Shown: positions 38,405 to 48,374, counted from the stretch's first letter. The stretch is DNA of 64,000 nt from Sphingorhabdus profundilacus (GCF_009769755.1 NZ_SDWJ01000001.1:1364001-1428000), one strand, 5' to 3'. The notes: generated from the sequence alone by a model not told the origin. A program made the numbers and translations.

Positions 38405-39178
38405 TTATTCCGCCGCGGCCTCGGATGAATCCGGGGTCGTTTTTACGCGACCTCTATGTGTTAACCAGATGGCGATGATCGCCAATTCGTAAAGGATACA
38501 AAGGGGGATGGCCAAGAGCAGTTGCGACACAACGTCCGGCGGGGTCAACACGGCCGCAATCGCGAAAGCACCGACAATCGCATAACGCCGACCGCCCTTA
38601 AGCTGGGCGAGCGTTATGATGCCTGCCTTTTCGAGCAACATGAGCAACACGGGCAGCAAAAAAGAAATGCCGAAACCGAAAATGAACTTCATCACGAAGT
38701 TGAGATAATTGTCGACTCCAGGCAAAGCCTGTTGTTCAACGCCGCCGACATTGCCGCCAAAGCCAAGTAAATAATTTAGCGCGACAGGGATTGCCATATA
38801 ATAGGCCATCGCGGCACCGAGCGTAAAAAGCATCGGGGTTGCAATTAGAAAGGGGAGAAACGCCCGCTTTTCTTTTGCGTATAACCCAGGTGCGACAAAG
38901 CGCCAGAGTTGGGTTGCAAACACCGGGAAAGAGAAAAAAGCTGCCGCAAAAAAGGCGACCTTTATTTCGACAAAAAATGCTTCGAAAATTGCTGTATATA
39001 TCAGCTTGGTTTGACCCGAAGCCAAAAGCGGCTGAACCAGAAATCCGAAAATCGGACGGGCAAAATAGATCGAAATACCAAAGGCAACGGCGAGAGCCAG
39101 AAAACTCCACAAAAGACGCGTTCGCAACTCAATCAAATGGTCGAGTAGCGGCATTTTGCTCTCATCAAGATCGCTCAT
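38405..39178 (-). CDS. tatC: Sec-independent protein translocase TatC
   Basis: 257 residues with six membrane helices. TatC is the core receptor for twin-arginine signal peptides. Family segments are PLLDHLIELRTRLLWS with the conserved Glu, QLWRFVAPGLYAKEKR, FGFGISFLLPVLLMLL and AVLTPPDVVSQLLLAIPL. The ATG overlaps the tatB stop by 4 nt. The C-terminal tail is short and acidic. Confidence 0.97.
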   Translation of the reverse strand: MSDLDESKMPLLDHLIELRTRLLWSFLALAVAFGISIYFARPIFGFLVQPLLASGQTKLIYTAIFEAFFVEIKVAFFAAAFFSFPVFATQLWRFVAPGLYAKEKRAFLPFLIATPMLFTLGAAMAYYMAIPVALNYLLGFGGNVGGVEQQALPGVDNYLNFVMKFIFGFGISFLLPVLLMLLEKAGIITLAQLKGGRRYAIVGAFAIAAVLTPPDVVSQLLLAIPLCILYELAIIAIWLTHRGRVKTTPDSSEAAAE

Positions 39179-39510
39179 GATTTGGACGGCGCTTCCATAT
39201 TTACCGCTGCCGTTACGGGTGCGTCATGAGGCACCGGCGCAGCCTCTTCATCGACGATGTCGGGACGCGCTTCGGCAGGATGTTCGCGCATGATACGTTC
39301 ATTTTCGGCTTTCCACTTTTTCTCCAGCTCTTCCAGTTCGGATTGGCGGACCATTTCATCAAATCCCGAGCGAAATTGTGCGGCAACGCCGCGTGCCTTG
39401 CCCACCCATTTGCCGACAACGCGCAACAATTTAGGTAAATCTTTGGGCCCAATGACCAGCAAAGCGACAAGCACGATGAGCAGAAATTCCGATGACGCAA
39501 CGTCAAACAT
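39175..39510 (-). CDS. tatB: Sec-independent protein translocase TatB
   Basis: 111 residues. The membrane helix SEFLLIVLVALLVIGPKDLP is followed by an amphipathic helix (KLLRVVGKWVGKARGVAAQF) and a charged coiled stretch. The conserved Glu before the helix and the GPKDLP hinge mark TatB rather than TatA. It pairs with TatC to bind substrates. It follows tatA by 48 bp and is coupled to tatC. Confidence 0.95.
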   Translation of the reverse strand: MFDVASSEFLLIVLVALLVIGPKDLPKLLRVVGKWVGKARGVAAQFRSGFDEMVRQSELEELEKKWKAENERIMREHPAEARPDIVDEEAAPVPHDAPVTAAVNMEAPSKS

Positions 39511-39558
39511 TTCAGGCCCCCGACGGCGAGGGTAAGGTGTGCGCCAGTGTCACTTGCC

Positions 39559-39780
39559 TTAGCCTTGCGTCTTGTCGGTCTGCTTTTCGGCGTCGATAAC
39601 AGTGGTCGCACCGATTTGCGGCGGGGCCTTGGGAGCCTCATCCTCTTCGGTCATTCCCTTTTTGAAGCTTTTGATGCCCTTGGCAACATCGCCCATCATA
39701 TCTGAAAAACGCCCTTTGCCGAACAAAAGCAGCACCAGAATGCCGACGATCAGCCAATGCCAGATGCTCAATCCACCCAT
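39559..39780 (-). CDS. tatA: Sec-independent protein translocase TatA
   Basis: 73 residues: [20 protein letters not shown] membrane helix, [12 protein letters not shown] hinge and an amphipathic helix with GIKSFKKGM, then a polar tail. TatA oligomers form the translocation path for folded proteins. First of tatA-tatB-tatC, downstream of scpB by 68 bp. A possible Tat substrate in this window is the secreted esterase at 1465-2394. Confidence 0.95.
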   Translation of the reverse strand: MGGLSIWHWLIVGILVLLLFGKGRFSDMMGDVAKGIKSFKKGMTEEDEAPKAPPQIGATTVIDAEKQTDKTQG

Positions 39781-39848
39781 TTCATACTCCTAACGGGGAT
39801 GTCCCCGGCAAGGGCAGCACATGCTGCCTGTTCACACCAATATAGCAT

Positions 39849-40454
39849 CTAGTCATTGTCTTCGACAATTTCCAGTTCGCCGTCACTTTCTTCGCCGAAA
39901 TGCATGTCACCCAACGCAATATCGATCGGGTCCAGCAATCCGGCAGCCTTCAGATCTTCAATACCAGGCAGATCTTTGCGCGAAGTTAACCCGAAATGCG
40001 TCAAAAAGCCTGTCGTCGTGGCGTAAATCAAGGGCCTTCCAGGAACTTCACGTCGTCCCGCCGGTCTGACCCAGCCTGTTTCCATCAACACATCCAATGT
40101 GCCTTTTGATATCTGGACGCCGCGAATTGCCTCTATTTCTGCGCGGCTGACAGGTTCGTGATAGGCAATGATCGCTAAGGTTTCAACGGCAGCACGGCTC
40201 AATTTCCGTGTTTCTTCCCGTTCCCGGCGCAGCAAATAGGCGAGATCTGCCGCAGTCTGGAAATGCCAGCTATTGCCACGCCGAACCAGTTCGATACCTC
40301 TACCGTCATATTGCTCGCCCAATTTGGTCAAAGCTGCTGCGACATCTACGGAATCCCCAACATATCTGCGGATATTCTCCACCGTCATCGGGTGTTCAGC
40401 GGCAAATAAGGTTGCTTCGACCGCACGGATATCGGGATCATGTTCGATCATCAT
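39849..40454 (-). CDS. scpB: segregation and condensation protein B
   Basis: 201 residues from MMIEHDPDIRAVEATLFAAE. The ATG at 40454 overlaps the scpA stop, and a second ATG follows directly; a longer upstream frame is a shadow of scpA. ScpB is a winged-helix kleisin-associated dimer that, with ScpA and SMC, compacts and segregates chromosomes. Typical parts are RNSWHFQTAADLAYLLRRER, LETLAIIAYHEPVSRAEIEA, IRGVQISKGTLDVLMETGWV and PLIYATTTGFLTHFGL. Confidence 0.93.
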   Translation of the reverse strand: MMIEHDPDIRAVEATLFAAEHPMTVENIRRYVGDSVDVAAALTKLGEQYDGRGIELVRRGNSWHFQTAADLAYLLRREREETRKLSRAAVETLAIIAYHEPVSRAEIEAIRGVQISKGTLDVLMETGWVRPAGRREVPGRPLIYATTTGFLTHFGLTSRKDLPGIEDLKAAGLLDPIDIALGDMHFGEESDGELEIVEDND

Positions 40455-41230
40455 GCTTTCAACCTGACCATTAACGGGGCGAATATGGCATCTTGCTGCA
40501 AGTCGATTGTACCACGCTTGGCGAGCTCCAGCGCAGCAACAAAGCTGGAAGCAAGTGCCGATTTTCTCAAGCCGGCCTCTGGCAAATCTGGCAGAAATGA
40601 CTCTATGGCGGTCCAGTCGACGGCCCGGCCGATCATTGCCGAGACACGTTCCAACGCCTCTTCCAACGTCATCACCGCGCGTCTTTTGACGACATGCAAC
40701 ACAGGCTGCGTCCTGGCCTTGATCTGCCCATAGGCCAGTATCAGTTCGAAATAGTCGCAATCCCAAGCGCGTGCTTTCACCACCCGCAATCCTTCCGGCG
40801 CGCCACGCATGAACACGTCGCGGCCCGCCCGGTCGCGCGCCATCAACCGTGCGCCGCTTTCCCGCATGGCGTTCAGGCGTTCCAGCCGGAGCTGCAATCG
40901 CAAGGCCAACTCTTCTGGTGAAGGGTCAATCGCCGGGTCCTTTGGCAGCAACAGGGCGGATTTCAGATAGGCCAGCCAAGCCGCCATCACCAGATAATCG
41001 GCAGCCAATTCCAGCTTCAGCGTCCGCGCCTGTTCAATAAACACCAAATATTGTTCCACCAACGCCAATATCGAAATCGCACGCAAATCGACTTTCTGAT
41101 TGCGGGCCAGTGTCAGCAACAGGTCGAGCGGCCCTTCCCAACCGTCGATATCGATCGTCAGCACATCGGTGTGTATGCTACCTATTTCGTGCAGATCGCT
41201 ATCTTCGTCAAAAAGCCCGTTCTCGTTCAT
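40451..41230 (-). CDS. scpA: segregation and condensation protein A (kleisin)
   Basis: 259 residues. ScpA bridges the SMC heads and binds ScpB. Family segments are IDGWEGPLDLLLTLARNQKV near the N-terminus, LVEQYLVFIEQARTLKLELA, ADYLVMAAWLAYLKSALLLP and the C-terminal winged helix (AVVTFL-type replaced here by VAALELAKRG). It overlaps nagZ upstream and scpB downstream by 4 nt each, the usual alphaproteobacterial arrangement. Confidence 0.94.
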   Translation of the reverse strand: MNENGLFDEDSDLHEIGSIHTDVLTIDIDGWEGPLDLLLTLARNQKVDLRAISILALVEQYLVFIEQARTLKLELAADYLVMAAWLAYLKSALLLPKDPAIDPSPEELALRLQLRLERLNAMRESGARLMARDRAGRDVFMRGAPEGLRVVKARAWDCDYFELILAYGQIKARTQPVLHVVKRRAVMTLEEALERVSAMIGRAVDWTAIESFLPDLPEAGLRKSALASSFVAALELAKRGTIDLQQDAIFAPLMVRLKA

Positions 41231-42276
41231 GCTGCACCGGTTGCCCCGTGTGTCAGCTTGGCCCCGACGTCTGTCAACGCCAGTAACTGGTCCCGCTTTG
41301 CAAGCAGAAATGCCAGCCTGTCAGCGTCAAATGCCAATTTCGAACCCGCCATGGCCCGATCAAGGCGTACCCGCGCGGCCTCAGTTATGTCCGGCAACTT
41401 TTCGGATATTGCAACCATTTCGTCAAAGCGCCCCCAGCAATTAAGCGCGAGGTCCAAACCGGCAGCCACGCAATTGGCCGCGCGGGTTGCAACATCACCG
41501 GTCAGTGCGTTCATATCGAGATCATCGCTCATCAACAGACCGTCAAAACCGATTTTGCCCCGGATGATATGCTCAATAACAAAGGGCGACATGGTTGCGG
41601 TGTTCAGATTGTCCCAAATGTCGTAAACCACATGTCCCGTCATACCCATCGCAGCATTTTTCAGGGCGCGAAAAGGGGCGAGATCTTGTTCCAGATCATC
41701 CTCACTTGCAAGTACATGCGGCAGATCATGGTGGGTATCCACCACCGAACGGCCTTGCCCCGGCATGTGTTTTACCACGCCGACCACGCCACCAGCCGCC
41801 AAACCGTCCAAAATCGCCTTGCCCAAGGCGGCAACCTGCAACGGATCGCTGCCCAAGGCACGATCTCCAATGGCTGAATGGGTATCGGGCACACGCACGT
41901 CCAGGACCGGCAGGCAGTCAACATTTATGCCAACTTCGGCGAGGGTTAGCGCAATTGCCTCTGCATTGTTCCGCGCGGCTTCGATAGCGGTTATCGGGGC
42001 AAGGTCATAGAGTGCATCAAAAGCCCCGCCGGCGGGGAATTCGGGCCATTCAGGCGCACGCATCCGCGCAACCCTGCCACCTTCCTGATCGATCAAAACT
42101 GGAACATCATCGCGACCGTGCAATGACCGGACACTATCGGTCAGGGCCCGAAGCTGGGTGCGATTTTCGATATTGCGTTTGAAAAGAATATAGCCCGCAG
42201 GTTCGACATCGCGAAACAGGCGTTTCTCTTCGTTGGTAAGCGTTAGACCCGAAAGGCCAAATATCACTGGCTTCAT
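41227..42276 (-). CDS. nagZ: beta-N-acetylhexosaminidase (GH3)
   Basis: 349 residues. NagZ removes GlcNAc from anhydro-muropeptides in the cytoplasm during wall recycling. GH3 features are IDQEGGRVARM (about 62-72), VKHMPGQGRSVVDTHHDLP (about 168-186) with the His of the catalytic dyad loop, and LMSDDLDM (about 248-255) with the Asp nucleophile. No clear ribosome site precedes the ATG. It starts the nagZ-scpA-scpB-tatABC series 81 bp after the SPOR gene. In some relatives NagZ products induce AmpC; no ampR/ampC is here. Confidence 0.94.
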   Translation of the reverse strand: MKPVIFGLSGLTLTNEEKRLFRDVEPAGYILFKRNIENRTQLRALTDSVRSLHGRDDVPVLIDQEGGRVARMRAPEWPEFPAGGAFDALYDLAPITAIEAARNNAEAIALTLAEVGINVDCLPVLDVRVPDTHSAIGDRALGSDPLQVAALGKAILDGLAAGGVVGVVKHMPGQGRSVVDTHHDLPHVLASEDDLEQDLAPFRALKNAAMGMTGHVVYDIWDNLNTATMSPFVIEHIIRGKIGFDGLLMSDDLDMNALTGDVATRAANCVAAGLDLALNCWGRFDEMVAISEKLPDITEAARVRLDRAMAGSKLAFDADRLAFLLAKRDQLLALTDVGAKLTHGATGAA

Positions 42277-42357
42277 AAACAGGATGCTAAGCCGTCAGCA
42301 TGCCAAGCGCAAGTCGTGCGCCCGACGGTAGATCGGCTTAGCTGTGCATAACCGGTT

Positions 42358-43044
42358 CTAACGCACAATCAGGCAGTTTTCGCCTGCCGCTTTCAACTTT
42401 GCACATAATTGCTGTGCAGCAGCGGCGTTGGCGGTAACCGCCTGTAACCGGAATATCTTGCGCCCACCTTCGACGCTAGCTGTTGCAATACGGCGGTTTG
42501 TTCCCGACAAAAATCCAAACCGTTTGCCAAAGGCAGCCCACGCCGCTTCGGCCTTCGCCGAATCTCCAAAAGCACCTAATTGAACCATAACAGCACCGTC
42601 AGGGGCAGCGGCGTTCGCGGCCTTTGGTGCCGTTGCTGCTGTGGCAGGTCCGGTGGCGGGTGCCTTGGCATCAGCTGTTTTTCCCGTAGGTGCGATCGTC
42701 GCGCCGGTCTTTTTGCCTTCGCTTGCCGCAAAGGCAGAATCGCCTTCACCTTCAAAAGTCTTGCCGCCGGCCTCGTCAGGTTTTGCCTTATAATCGCCTG
42801 CAGGCGCAGCAATCAGCTCGCCTTTGCCAGTCTGTGCGTTATTTTGATAGCGTTGCGCCCAATAGATACCGCCAACAATAGCAGCCAGCAAAACCAGGCC
42901 ACCAAGGACCATCGCAGCAACCTTTAACGGCGATGCACCTTCGTCATATTCATAACCATCTGCCGTTTCCAACCAGGGCAAACGATCCGGATCATCCAAT
43001 CCCAATGACTCTGTGTTCCGGTTGTCGTTGGTCTCATCGCTCAT
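42358..43044 (-). CDS. SPOR-domain membrane protein
   Basis: 228 residues. An acidic cytoplasmic N-terminus (about 1-40) precedes one membrane helix (about 42-62, VAAMVLGGLVLLAAIVGGIY). A long Ala/Thr/Lys linker and a C-terminal SPOR domain follow (VMVQLGAFGDSAKAEAAWAA to NCLIVR). It probably binds septal peptidoglycan in the periplasm. Placement after argS and before nagZ is conserved among sphingomonads as far as I recall. GGGGAATTT precedes the ATG. Confidence 0.88.
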   Translation of the reverse strand: MSDETNDNRNTESLGLDDPDRLPWLETADGYEYDEGASPLKVAAMVLGGLVLLAAIVGGIYWAQRYQNNAQTGKGELIAAPAGDYKAKPDEAGGKTFEGEGDSAFAASEGKKTGATIAPTGKTADAKAPATGPATAATAPKAANAAAPDGAVMVQLGAFGDSAKAEAAWAAFGKRFGFLSGTNRRIATASVEGGRKIFRLQAVTANAAAAQQLCAKLKAAGENCLIVR

Positions 43045-43069
43045 GCCAAATTCCCCAAATTCAATTTCG

Positions 43070-44791
43070 CTACATGCTGTTTGCGGCTTCGACGCCCATA
43101 AGTCGAAGCCCGTTGCGAATAACTTGCCCGATATTGGTCGCTAAGAAAAGCCTTGCCCCCGTTAATGCCGGATTATGTGCCAATATGAACCGCTTATCGG
43201 GCTGATCATTGCCCAAATTCCAATAGGCATGGAATGCCGCCGCCAAATCGCTGAGATAGAAGGCGATCCGATGCGGTTCGCCGGCTTTGCCCGCAGCTTC
43301 GACAATGCGCGGGAAATTTGCCGCCTCTTTGATGAGGTTTAGTTCGGCATCACCCAGCAAATGCAATTGCGATCCATCGGGCTGCATCCCTTCTGCTTCG
43401 GCCTTACGCAATGTCGACTGGATGCGGGCATGGGCATATTGAACATAAAAAACCGGATTATCTTTGGACGCTTCAACAACTTTGGCGAAGTCAAAGTCCA
43501 TCTGCGCGTCGGATTTGCGCGTCAGCATCGTAAACCGGACGACATCTTTGCCGACTTCGTCGACCATTTCCGACAAAGTAACAAAGCTGCCCGAGCGTTT
43601 GGACATTTTTATGGGTTCACCACCGCGCAAAAGCCGGACCATCTGGACCAGTTTTACGTCGAATTGCACCTTACCGTCTGTCAGCGCATTCACAGCAGCC
43701 TTGATCCGTTTGACAGTACCGGCATGGTCAGCACCCCAAATATCGACCATCGCATCGACATTACGGCTTTTTTGGTAGTGATAGGCAAGGTCAGCACCAA
43801 AATAGGTCCAACTGCCATTTGATTTCTTGATCGGGCGATCTTGATCATCGCCAAATTGGGTCGAACGGAACAGCGGCAGGGTAACCGGTTCCCAATCGTC
43901 GATTTCCTTGCCCTTGGGCTTTTCCAGTTCGCCGTCGTAAATCAAGCCACGGGCGCGCAACTCCGCCTCTGCTGCATCAGCTTTTCCCGCATCATGCAAT
44001 TCGGCTTCGGACGAAAACAGATCGTGATGGATTCCGAGTAAGGCAAGGTCCGCCTTTATCATATCCATCATATCGGCAACCGCCGCCTTGCGAAATGGGA
44101 TGAGCCATTCGCTCTCAGGCGCCGACAGGTAGCGATCACCAAATTCCGCTGCCAGTCGCGCGCCAACCGGGATCAAATAGTCCCCCGGATAAAGTCCTTC
44201 GGCAATTTCAATCGTCTGTCCAAGTGCCTCGCGATACCGCAGATGCGCCGAACGAGCGAGCGTATCGACCTGCCCACCAGCGTCGTTTATATAATATTCG
44301 CGAATGACCCGGTAACCGGAAAATTCAAGTAAGGATGCCAAGGCGTCTCCTACCACCGCACCACGACAATGCCCCATATGCATGGGGCCGGTTGGGTTTG
44401 CGGAGACATATTCTACATTGACCGCCTTCCCTTTTCCGCTGACCGACCGGCCATAATCAACGCCAGCACTGGCGATATCCCGCAATTCATCCAGCCAGGC
44501 AGAGGCATCGAGACGCAGGTTCAGGAAACCTGGGCCAGCCAGTTCGACATTGGTAACACCCGCCACCTTTGCAAGCTCTACGGACAAGGCCTCGGCCAAG
44601 GCATGCGGGTTGGTTCCGGCGGGCTTTGCCAAAACCATGGCCGCATTGGTCGCCAAATCACCATGCAGCAGGTCACGAGGCGGTTCCACAGTGACTTGAC
44701 CGCGATCAAGCCCTGTCGGCAGCACTCCAGCCGCAACCAACGCGTCAAGCGCATGGTCCACATGCGCGGCATATTTTTCAAAAAGGGTCAT
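43070..44791 (-). CDS. argS: arginyl-tRNA synthetase
   Basis: 573 residues. Class I synthetase charging tRNA-Arg. The HIGH-type motif is NPTGPMHMGH (H138/H141) and the KMSK signature is at about 395-398 (IKMSKRSGSF). The N-terminal Add-1 domain (about 1-105) and the DALR C-terminal domain (VQYAHARIQSTLR to the end) are both complete. It ends 25 bp before the SPOR gene, so the two are probably one transcript. Confidence 0.97.
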   Translation of the reverse strand: MTLFEKYAAHVDHALDALVAAGVLPTGLDRGQVTVEPPRDLLHGDLATNAAMVLAKPAGTNPHALAEALSVELAKVAGVTNVELAGPGFLNLRLDASAWLDELRDIASAGVDYGRSVSGKGKAVNVEYVSANPTGPMHMGHCRGAVVGDALASLLEFSGYRVIREYYINDAGGQVDTLARSAHLRYREALGQTIEIAEGLYPGDYLIPVGARLAAEFGDRYLSAPESEWLIPFRKAAVADMMDMIKADLALLGIHHDLFSSEAELHDAGKADAAEAELRARGLIYDGELEKPKGKEIDDWEPVTLPLFRSTQFGDDQDRPIKKSNGSWTYFGADLAYHYQKSRNVDAMVDIWGADHAGTVKRIKAAVNALTDGKVQFDVKLVQMVRLLRGGEPIKMSKRSGSFVTLSEMVDEVGKDVVRFTMLTRKSDAQMDFDFAKVVEASKDNPVFYVQYAHARIQSTLRKAEAEGMQPDGSQLHLLGDAELNLIKEAANFPRIVEAAGKAGEPHRIAFYLSDLAAAFHAYWNLGNDQPDKRFILAHNPALTGARLFLATNIGQVIRNGLRLMGVEAANSM

Positions 44792-44817
44792 AGCCTGTGC
44801 CTTTGACGGAGCGCCGG

Positions 44818-45468
44818 TCAGCGCGTGACGTTATAGCGCAGTTGCTCTTCGGTCAGTTGGAAACCAATCAGCATTTCAAAACTGGACCGGACCACAGCCG
44901 CCCGAACTTCTGGATCAGCCATCGGGTCGAGTGCTGCATCGGAATCGCCTGGCTTGCGCTTTTTGGTGATTTTCTGAACAATTTCAGCGGGCAGTCGCGC
45001 AGAATTGCCGTCAACATAGCTCGCAGCCTGCGCCGTTGCCGAGGCCTTGGATTCTCCATCAGCGAATTGCAATGTAGCCTGACCGACGCGCTTGGCTACA
45101 ACGGCACTACCGCCTTGAACAACCGTTGTAAAATACGGGATCGTGACCGTCTTGGTCCCTCGCACATCATTTCGACGGGCCTGTATATCGAAACTTGCCT
45201 GCGAATAGATTTTTTCGCCCGTGCTGTTGCAGGTTGGGCGGACATTGGTAATTGTCGCCACCAATTCAATCGCATTGGCATCCTGACTGCCTGCTGTGTT
45301 GAACAGGGTAATATCGCCGGTGCCATCAGGAACAGCAACGCTGGGGCAGCCGGTTCGAGTCACACTGATTCCGACGCCGGAGGACAAATCAAGTTCGCCA
45401 TCCTTGGCGCATCCGGCAAGTGATGCCAAGATTGTTCCCGCGACAAGGACTTTGGCAACGAATTTCAT
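44818..45468 (-). CDS. hypothetical lipoprotein
   Basis: 216 residues. The N-terminus MKFVAKVLVAGTILASLAGC ends in a lipobox (LAGC), so it is probably lipidated and held at the outer membrane. The mature part has a stretch TNVRPTCNSTGEKIYSQASF and a C-terminal helix-rich region. No domain is recognised, but the coding pattern and lipobox support a real gene. It is 26 bp upstream of argS on the same strand. Function unknown. Confidence 0.75.
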   Translation of the reverse strand: MKFVAKVLVAGTILASLAGCAKDGELDLSSGVGISVTRTGCPSVAVPDGTGDITLFNTAGSQDANAIELVATITNVRPTCNSTGEKIYSQASFDIQARRNDVRGTKTVTIPYFTTVVQGGSAVVAKRVGQATLQFADGESKASATAQAASYVDGNSARLPAEIVQKITKKRKPGDSDAALDPMADPEVRAAVVRSSFEMLIGFQLTEEQLRYNVTR

Positions 45469-45503
45469 ATAGGCTGATCCTCAGGATTTTATTTGGTCCC
45501 GCC

Positions 45504-45519
45504 TTGGGTCACGACCCAA
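45504..45519. promoter_or_regulatory. 7-bp inverted repeat in the lipoprotein/ispH divergent region
   Basis: TTGGGTC-AC-GACCCAA lies about 100 bp before ispH and 36 bp before the lipoprotein ATG on the other strand. It could be an operator for one or both divergent promoters. No known regulator site is matched by eye. Confidence 0.35.
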
Positions 45520-45616
45520 AGCATATTTCTAACCGGTCCTTATCCGTCCGTCGCAGGACACGCAACAGGGGAAAGGTCTTGGCGGATGCGGCGACTTTAC
45601 CTAAAGGACATTGCCG

Positions 45617-46582
45617 ATGACTGAACAGATTCAATCCAAGCGACCTTTAAAGCTGCTTCTGGCTGCCCCGCGCGGCTTTTGTGCGGGCGTTGACCGGGCA
45701 ATTAAAATCGTAGAGCTTGCTCTCGAACAGCATGGCGCGCCCGTTTATGTCCGCCACGAAATTGTACATAACAAATTTGTGGTAGACAGCCTGAAGGCCA
45801 AGGGCGCGGTATTTGTCGATGAACTGGACCAGATCCCTGATGGCGGCCATGTTGTCTTTTCCGCGCATGGCGTTCCCAAATCGGTCCCCGCTAATGCAGA
45901 AGAGCGTGGCCTTGCCTATCTGGATGCGACCTGCCCACTGGTGTCCAAGGTCCACCGGCAGGCCGAACGTCAGGTTGAGGCCGGCCGCCATATCATCTTC
46001 ATCGGACATGCCGGTCATCCCGAGGTCATTGGCACGTTCGGCCAAGTGCCAGCCGGATCGATGTCGCTCGTCGAAACAGTCGATGACGTCGCAACATTGA
46101 CGATTGATGACGCCGGAAATCTGTCTTTTTTGACCCAGACAACATTATCGGTCGATGACACCGCTGAGATTGTGGAGGCATTGCAACGCCGCTTCCCCAC
46201 TATTGTCGGCCCAAAGGGCGAAGACATTTGTTATGCCACATCAAACCGGCAGAATGCGGTTAAGGCGATTGCGAGCGAGTGCGATCTGGTTATCGTCATC
46301 GGTGCACCCAATAGTTCAAATTCAGTACGTCTGGTTGAAGTCGCGGTGCGCGCAGGTGCCAAGGCGCATCTTGTGCAACGTGCGGACGATATCAGCATGA
46401 ACTGGTTCGACGGCGTCGACACTCTGGGCCTGACCGCGGGTGCATCTGCGCCTGAATTGCTGGTAAGGGAAATAATAGATTCACTGTCGCGTCATTTTGA
46501 CCTTGATGAGCAGCAGGTTACGACCGCCGAAGAAAGCATCATATTCAAATTACCCCGCGAACTGTCTGACTCGGGGGTTTGA
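45617..46582 (+). CDS. ispH: 4-hydroxy-3-methylbut-2-enyl diphosphate reductase
   Basis: 321 residues; the ATG is preferred to a TTG six bases earlier because AAAGGA is spaced 8 nt from it. IspH does the last step of the MEP pathway, giving IPP and DMAPP. The [4Fe-4S] cysteines are C22 (PRGFCAGV), C106 (DATCPL) and C205 (ICYATSNRQ), with H51 and H84 as active-site histidines. It is followed by thrB two bases later. Complete and of normal length. Confidence 0.97.
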   Translation: MTEQIQSKRPLKLLLAAPRGFCAGVDRAIKIVELALEQHGAPVYVRHEIVHNKFVVDSLKAKGAVFVDELDQIPDGGHVVFSAHGVPKSVPANAEERGLAYLDATCPLVSKVHRQAERQVEAGRHIIFIGHAGHPEVIGTFGQVPAGSMSLVETVDDVATLTIDDAGNLSFLTQTTLSVDDTAEIVEALQRRFPTIVGPKGEDICYATSNRQNAVKAIASECDLVIVIGAPNSSNSVRLVEVAVRAGAKAHLVQRADDISMNWFDGVDTLGLTAGASAPELLVREIIDSLSRHFDLDEQQVTTAEESIIFKLPRELSDSGV

Positions 46583-46583
46583 G

Positions 46584-47549
46584 TTGGCGGTTTATACGCA
46601 TTTGGGGCCGGAACAGGTTTCGCTTTTTCTTTCCCAATATGATGTCGGTGATCTGATCGCTTTAAAGGGAATCGCTGAAGGTGTTGAAAACAGTAACTAT
46701 TATCTGGAAACAACCAAAAACCGTTTCATTTTGACTCTATACGAAAACCGGGTCGATCCGGCCGATCTTCCTTTTTTCTATGCCTTGTTGAAACATCTGC
46801 ATGAGGCAGGGTGCAAAGTTCCGCGCTTTATCGCGGATCGTGACGGGCGCTGGTTACAGGAAATCGCCGGGCGACCTGCCTGTCTCATCGAATTTCTGCA
46901 CGGCGTATCCGTCACCCAACCCAATCGGTTACAGGCCGAAGCGACGGGCGCCGCCTTGGGCCAGATGCACGCCGCACTTGCCGATTTCCAGCCGCAACGG
47001 CCCAACAGCCTCGGCATATCAGTCTGGCGCAGCTTGGCCCGGCAATGCACCACATCGGGGCTTGAAAACATATATCAGGGACTGGCGCAGCGCATTGAGG
47101 CCGAGTGCGACTTTTTGGAGCTTCATTGGCCCAAAGACCTACCAATGGGTGCGATCCATGCGGATTTGTTTCCGGACAATGTATTGATGCTGGGCAACCA
47201 GGTTACAGGACTGATTGACTTCTATTTTGCGTGTACCGATTTCTGCGGATTTGATCTGGCGGTAACGCATAGCGCTTGGTGCTTTGCACCTGACGGGTCG
47301 ACTTTCCACCCTGACCTGAGTGCAGCTTTACTGGCAGGCTATAATCGGCATTTTGCCATAGATGTGCCAACGAGGGACGCGCTCCCTCTGTTTTTGCGCG
47401 GCGCATGCTTGCGCTTCTTGCTGACACGCTGTTACGATTGGATAAACACGCCAGCCAACGCACTGGTTACACGCAAAGACCCGTTGGCATTTTTACGCAG
47501 ACTCGATTTTTACAGCGATAAAGACAATATATCAGCCATTTTAGGATGA
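46584..47549 (+). CDS. thrB: homoserine kinase (APH-fold, ThrB type II)
   Basis: 321 residues with a probable TTG start ([15 protein letters not shown]); GGGGG sits 7 nt upstream and no in-frame ATG lies near the family N-terminus. It phosphorylates homoserine in threonine synthesis. This form belongs to the aminoglycoside-phosphotransferase fold, shown by [11 protein letters not shown], the catalytic [13 protein letters not shown] and [18 protein letters not shown]. The ispH stop is 1 nt before it, and rnhA follows 13 nt later, so these three are one operon. Confidence 0.92.
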   Translation: MAVYTHLGPEQVSLFLSQYDVGDLIALKGIAEGVENSNYYLETTKNRFILTLYENRVDPADLPFFYALLKHLHEAGCKVPRFIADRDGRWLQEIAGRPACLIEFLHGVSVTQPNRLQAEATGAALGQMHAALADFQPQRPNSLGISVWRSLARQCTTSGLENIYQGLAQRIEAECDFLELHWPKDLPMGAIHADLFPDNVLMLGNQVTGLIDFYFACTDFCGFDLAVTHSAWCFAPDGSTFHPDLSAALLAGYNRHFAIDVPTRDALPLFLRGACLRFLLTRCYDWINTPANALVTRKDPLAFLRRLDFYSDKDNISAILG

Positions 47550-47562
47550 TGGGGATCCGCAA

Positions 47563-48003
47563 TTGAAGCAGGTAGAAATTTTTACCGACGGGGCATGCAA
47601 GGGCAATCCGGGGCCCGGCGGCTGGGGCGCAATCGTCCGTTATGGCACACGGGAAAAGGAAATTTCAGGTGGCGATCCTGATACGACCAATAATCGTATG
47701 GAAATGTGGGCCGCTATTCAGGCGCTCAATATCCTGATCGAGCCGTGCCATGTCAGAATGCACACGGACAGCAAATATGTCCTCGACGGGATCACGAAAT
47801 GGGTTCACGGCTGGCAACGCAATGGCTGGAAAAACGCGTCTAAACAGCCTGTCCGCAATGCTGATTTATGGCACGACCTGATCGAAGCCGTGGCAAAACA
47901 TGAAATCGAATGGATCTGGGTGAAAGGTCATGACGGTCACCCCGAAAATGAACGGGCCGATCGCCTCGCCAGCGATGCCGCCGAGGCTGCGCGCAAGTCA
48001 TAG
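47563..48003 (+). CDS. rnhA: ribonuclease HI
   Basis: 146 residues with a TTG start ([20 protein letters not shown]) after GGGGAT. RNase HI cuts RNA in RNA-DNA hybrids. The metal-binding carboxylates are D9 (TDGACKGN), E47 (NNRMEMWA), D69 (HTDSKYV) and D133 (ENERAD), with the flexible-loop His in GHDGHPEN. It ends the ispH-thrB-rnhA set, an arrangement common in alphaproteobacteria. Confidence 0.96.
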   Translation: MKQVEIFTDGACKGNPGPGGWGAIVRYGTREKEISGGDPDTTNNRMEMWAAIQALNILIEPCHVRMHTDSKYVLDGITKWVHGWQRNGWKNASKQPVRNADLWHDLIEAVAKHEIEWIWVKGHDGHPENERADRLASDAAEAARKS

Positions 48004-48065
48004 ATCGAAGCCCCTTTTGCCAGACGGGCGTCAGGTGCGATCAAAATCGAATCCAGGATGGAGAC

Positions 48066-48242
48066 CTATTCTGCGTCCCGTACTTCCGCGCCAGGACCAT
48101 TTTTCAAAATAGACTCGATGGCGTTTTTAGCACCGGCCTTGCTTGAATAGCCCTCGGTCCAGAAAATCGATTCATTATTATATTTGAAATAGGCGACATG
48201 CTCGCCTTTTTTATTCTTTTTGATTTCAAAATAATGCGCCAT
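48066..48242 (-). CDS. DUF1508 (YegP-like) protein, single repeat
   Basis: 58 residues from MAHYFEIKKNKKGEHVAYFK, the ATG preceded by GAGGAGAA. DUF1508 repeats form small beta-alpha folds; here FEIKKNKKGEHVAYFKYNN, ESIFWTEGYSSKAGAKNAIE and the short tail make one repeat, while YegP-type proteins have two. The role of the family is not known. It is convergent with rnhA. The 132-bp region before it holds no other gene I can see. Confidence 0.85.
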   Translation of the reverse strand: MAHYFEIKKNKKGEHVAYFKYNNESIFWTEGYSSKAGAKNAIESILKNGPGAEVRDAE

Positions 48243-48374
48243 GGGTCTTCTCCTCTTGAGCAGCCAAATCGAAGCTTGGATATCCCGGGTCCGTTTCAAT
48301 TTTACGGCTATATCAACCTCTTTTGACCCGAGAACTTGATAGCAATAACAATGACCGGGCAAATGCCAAGTAAA

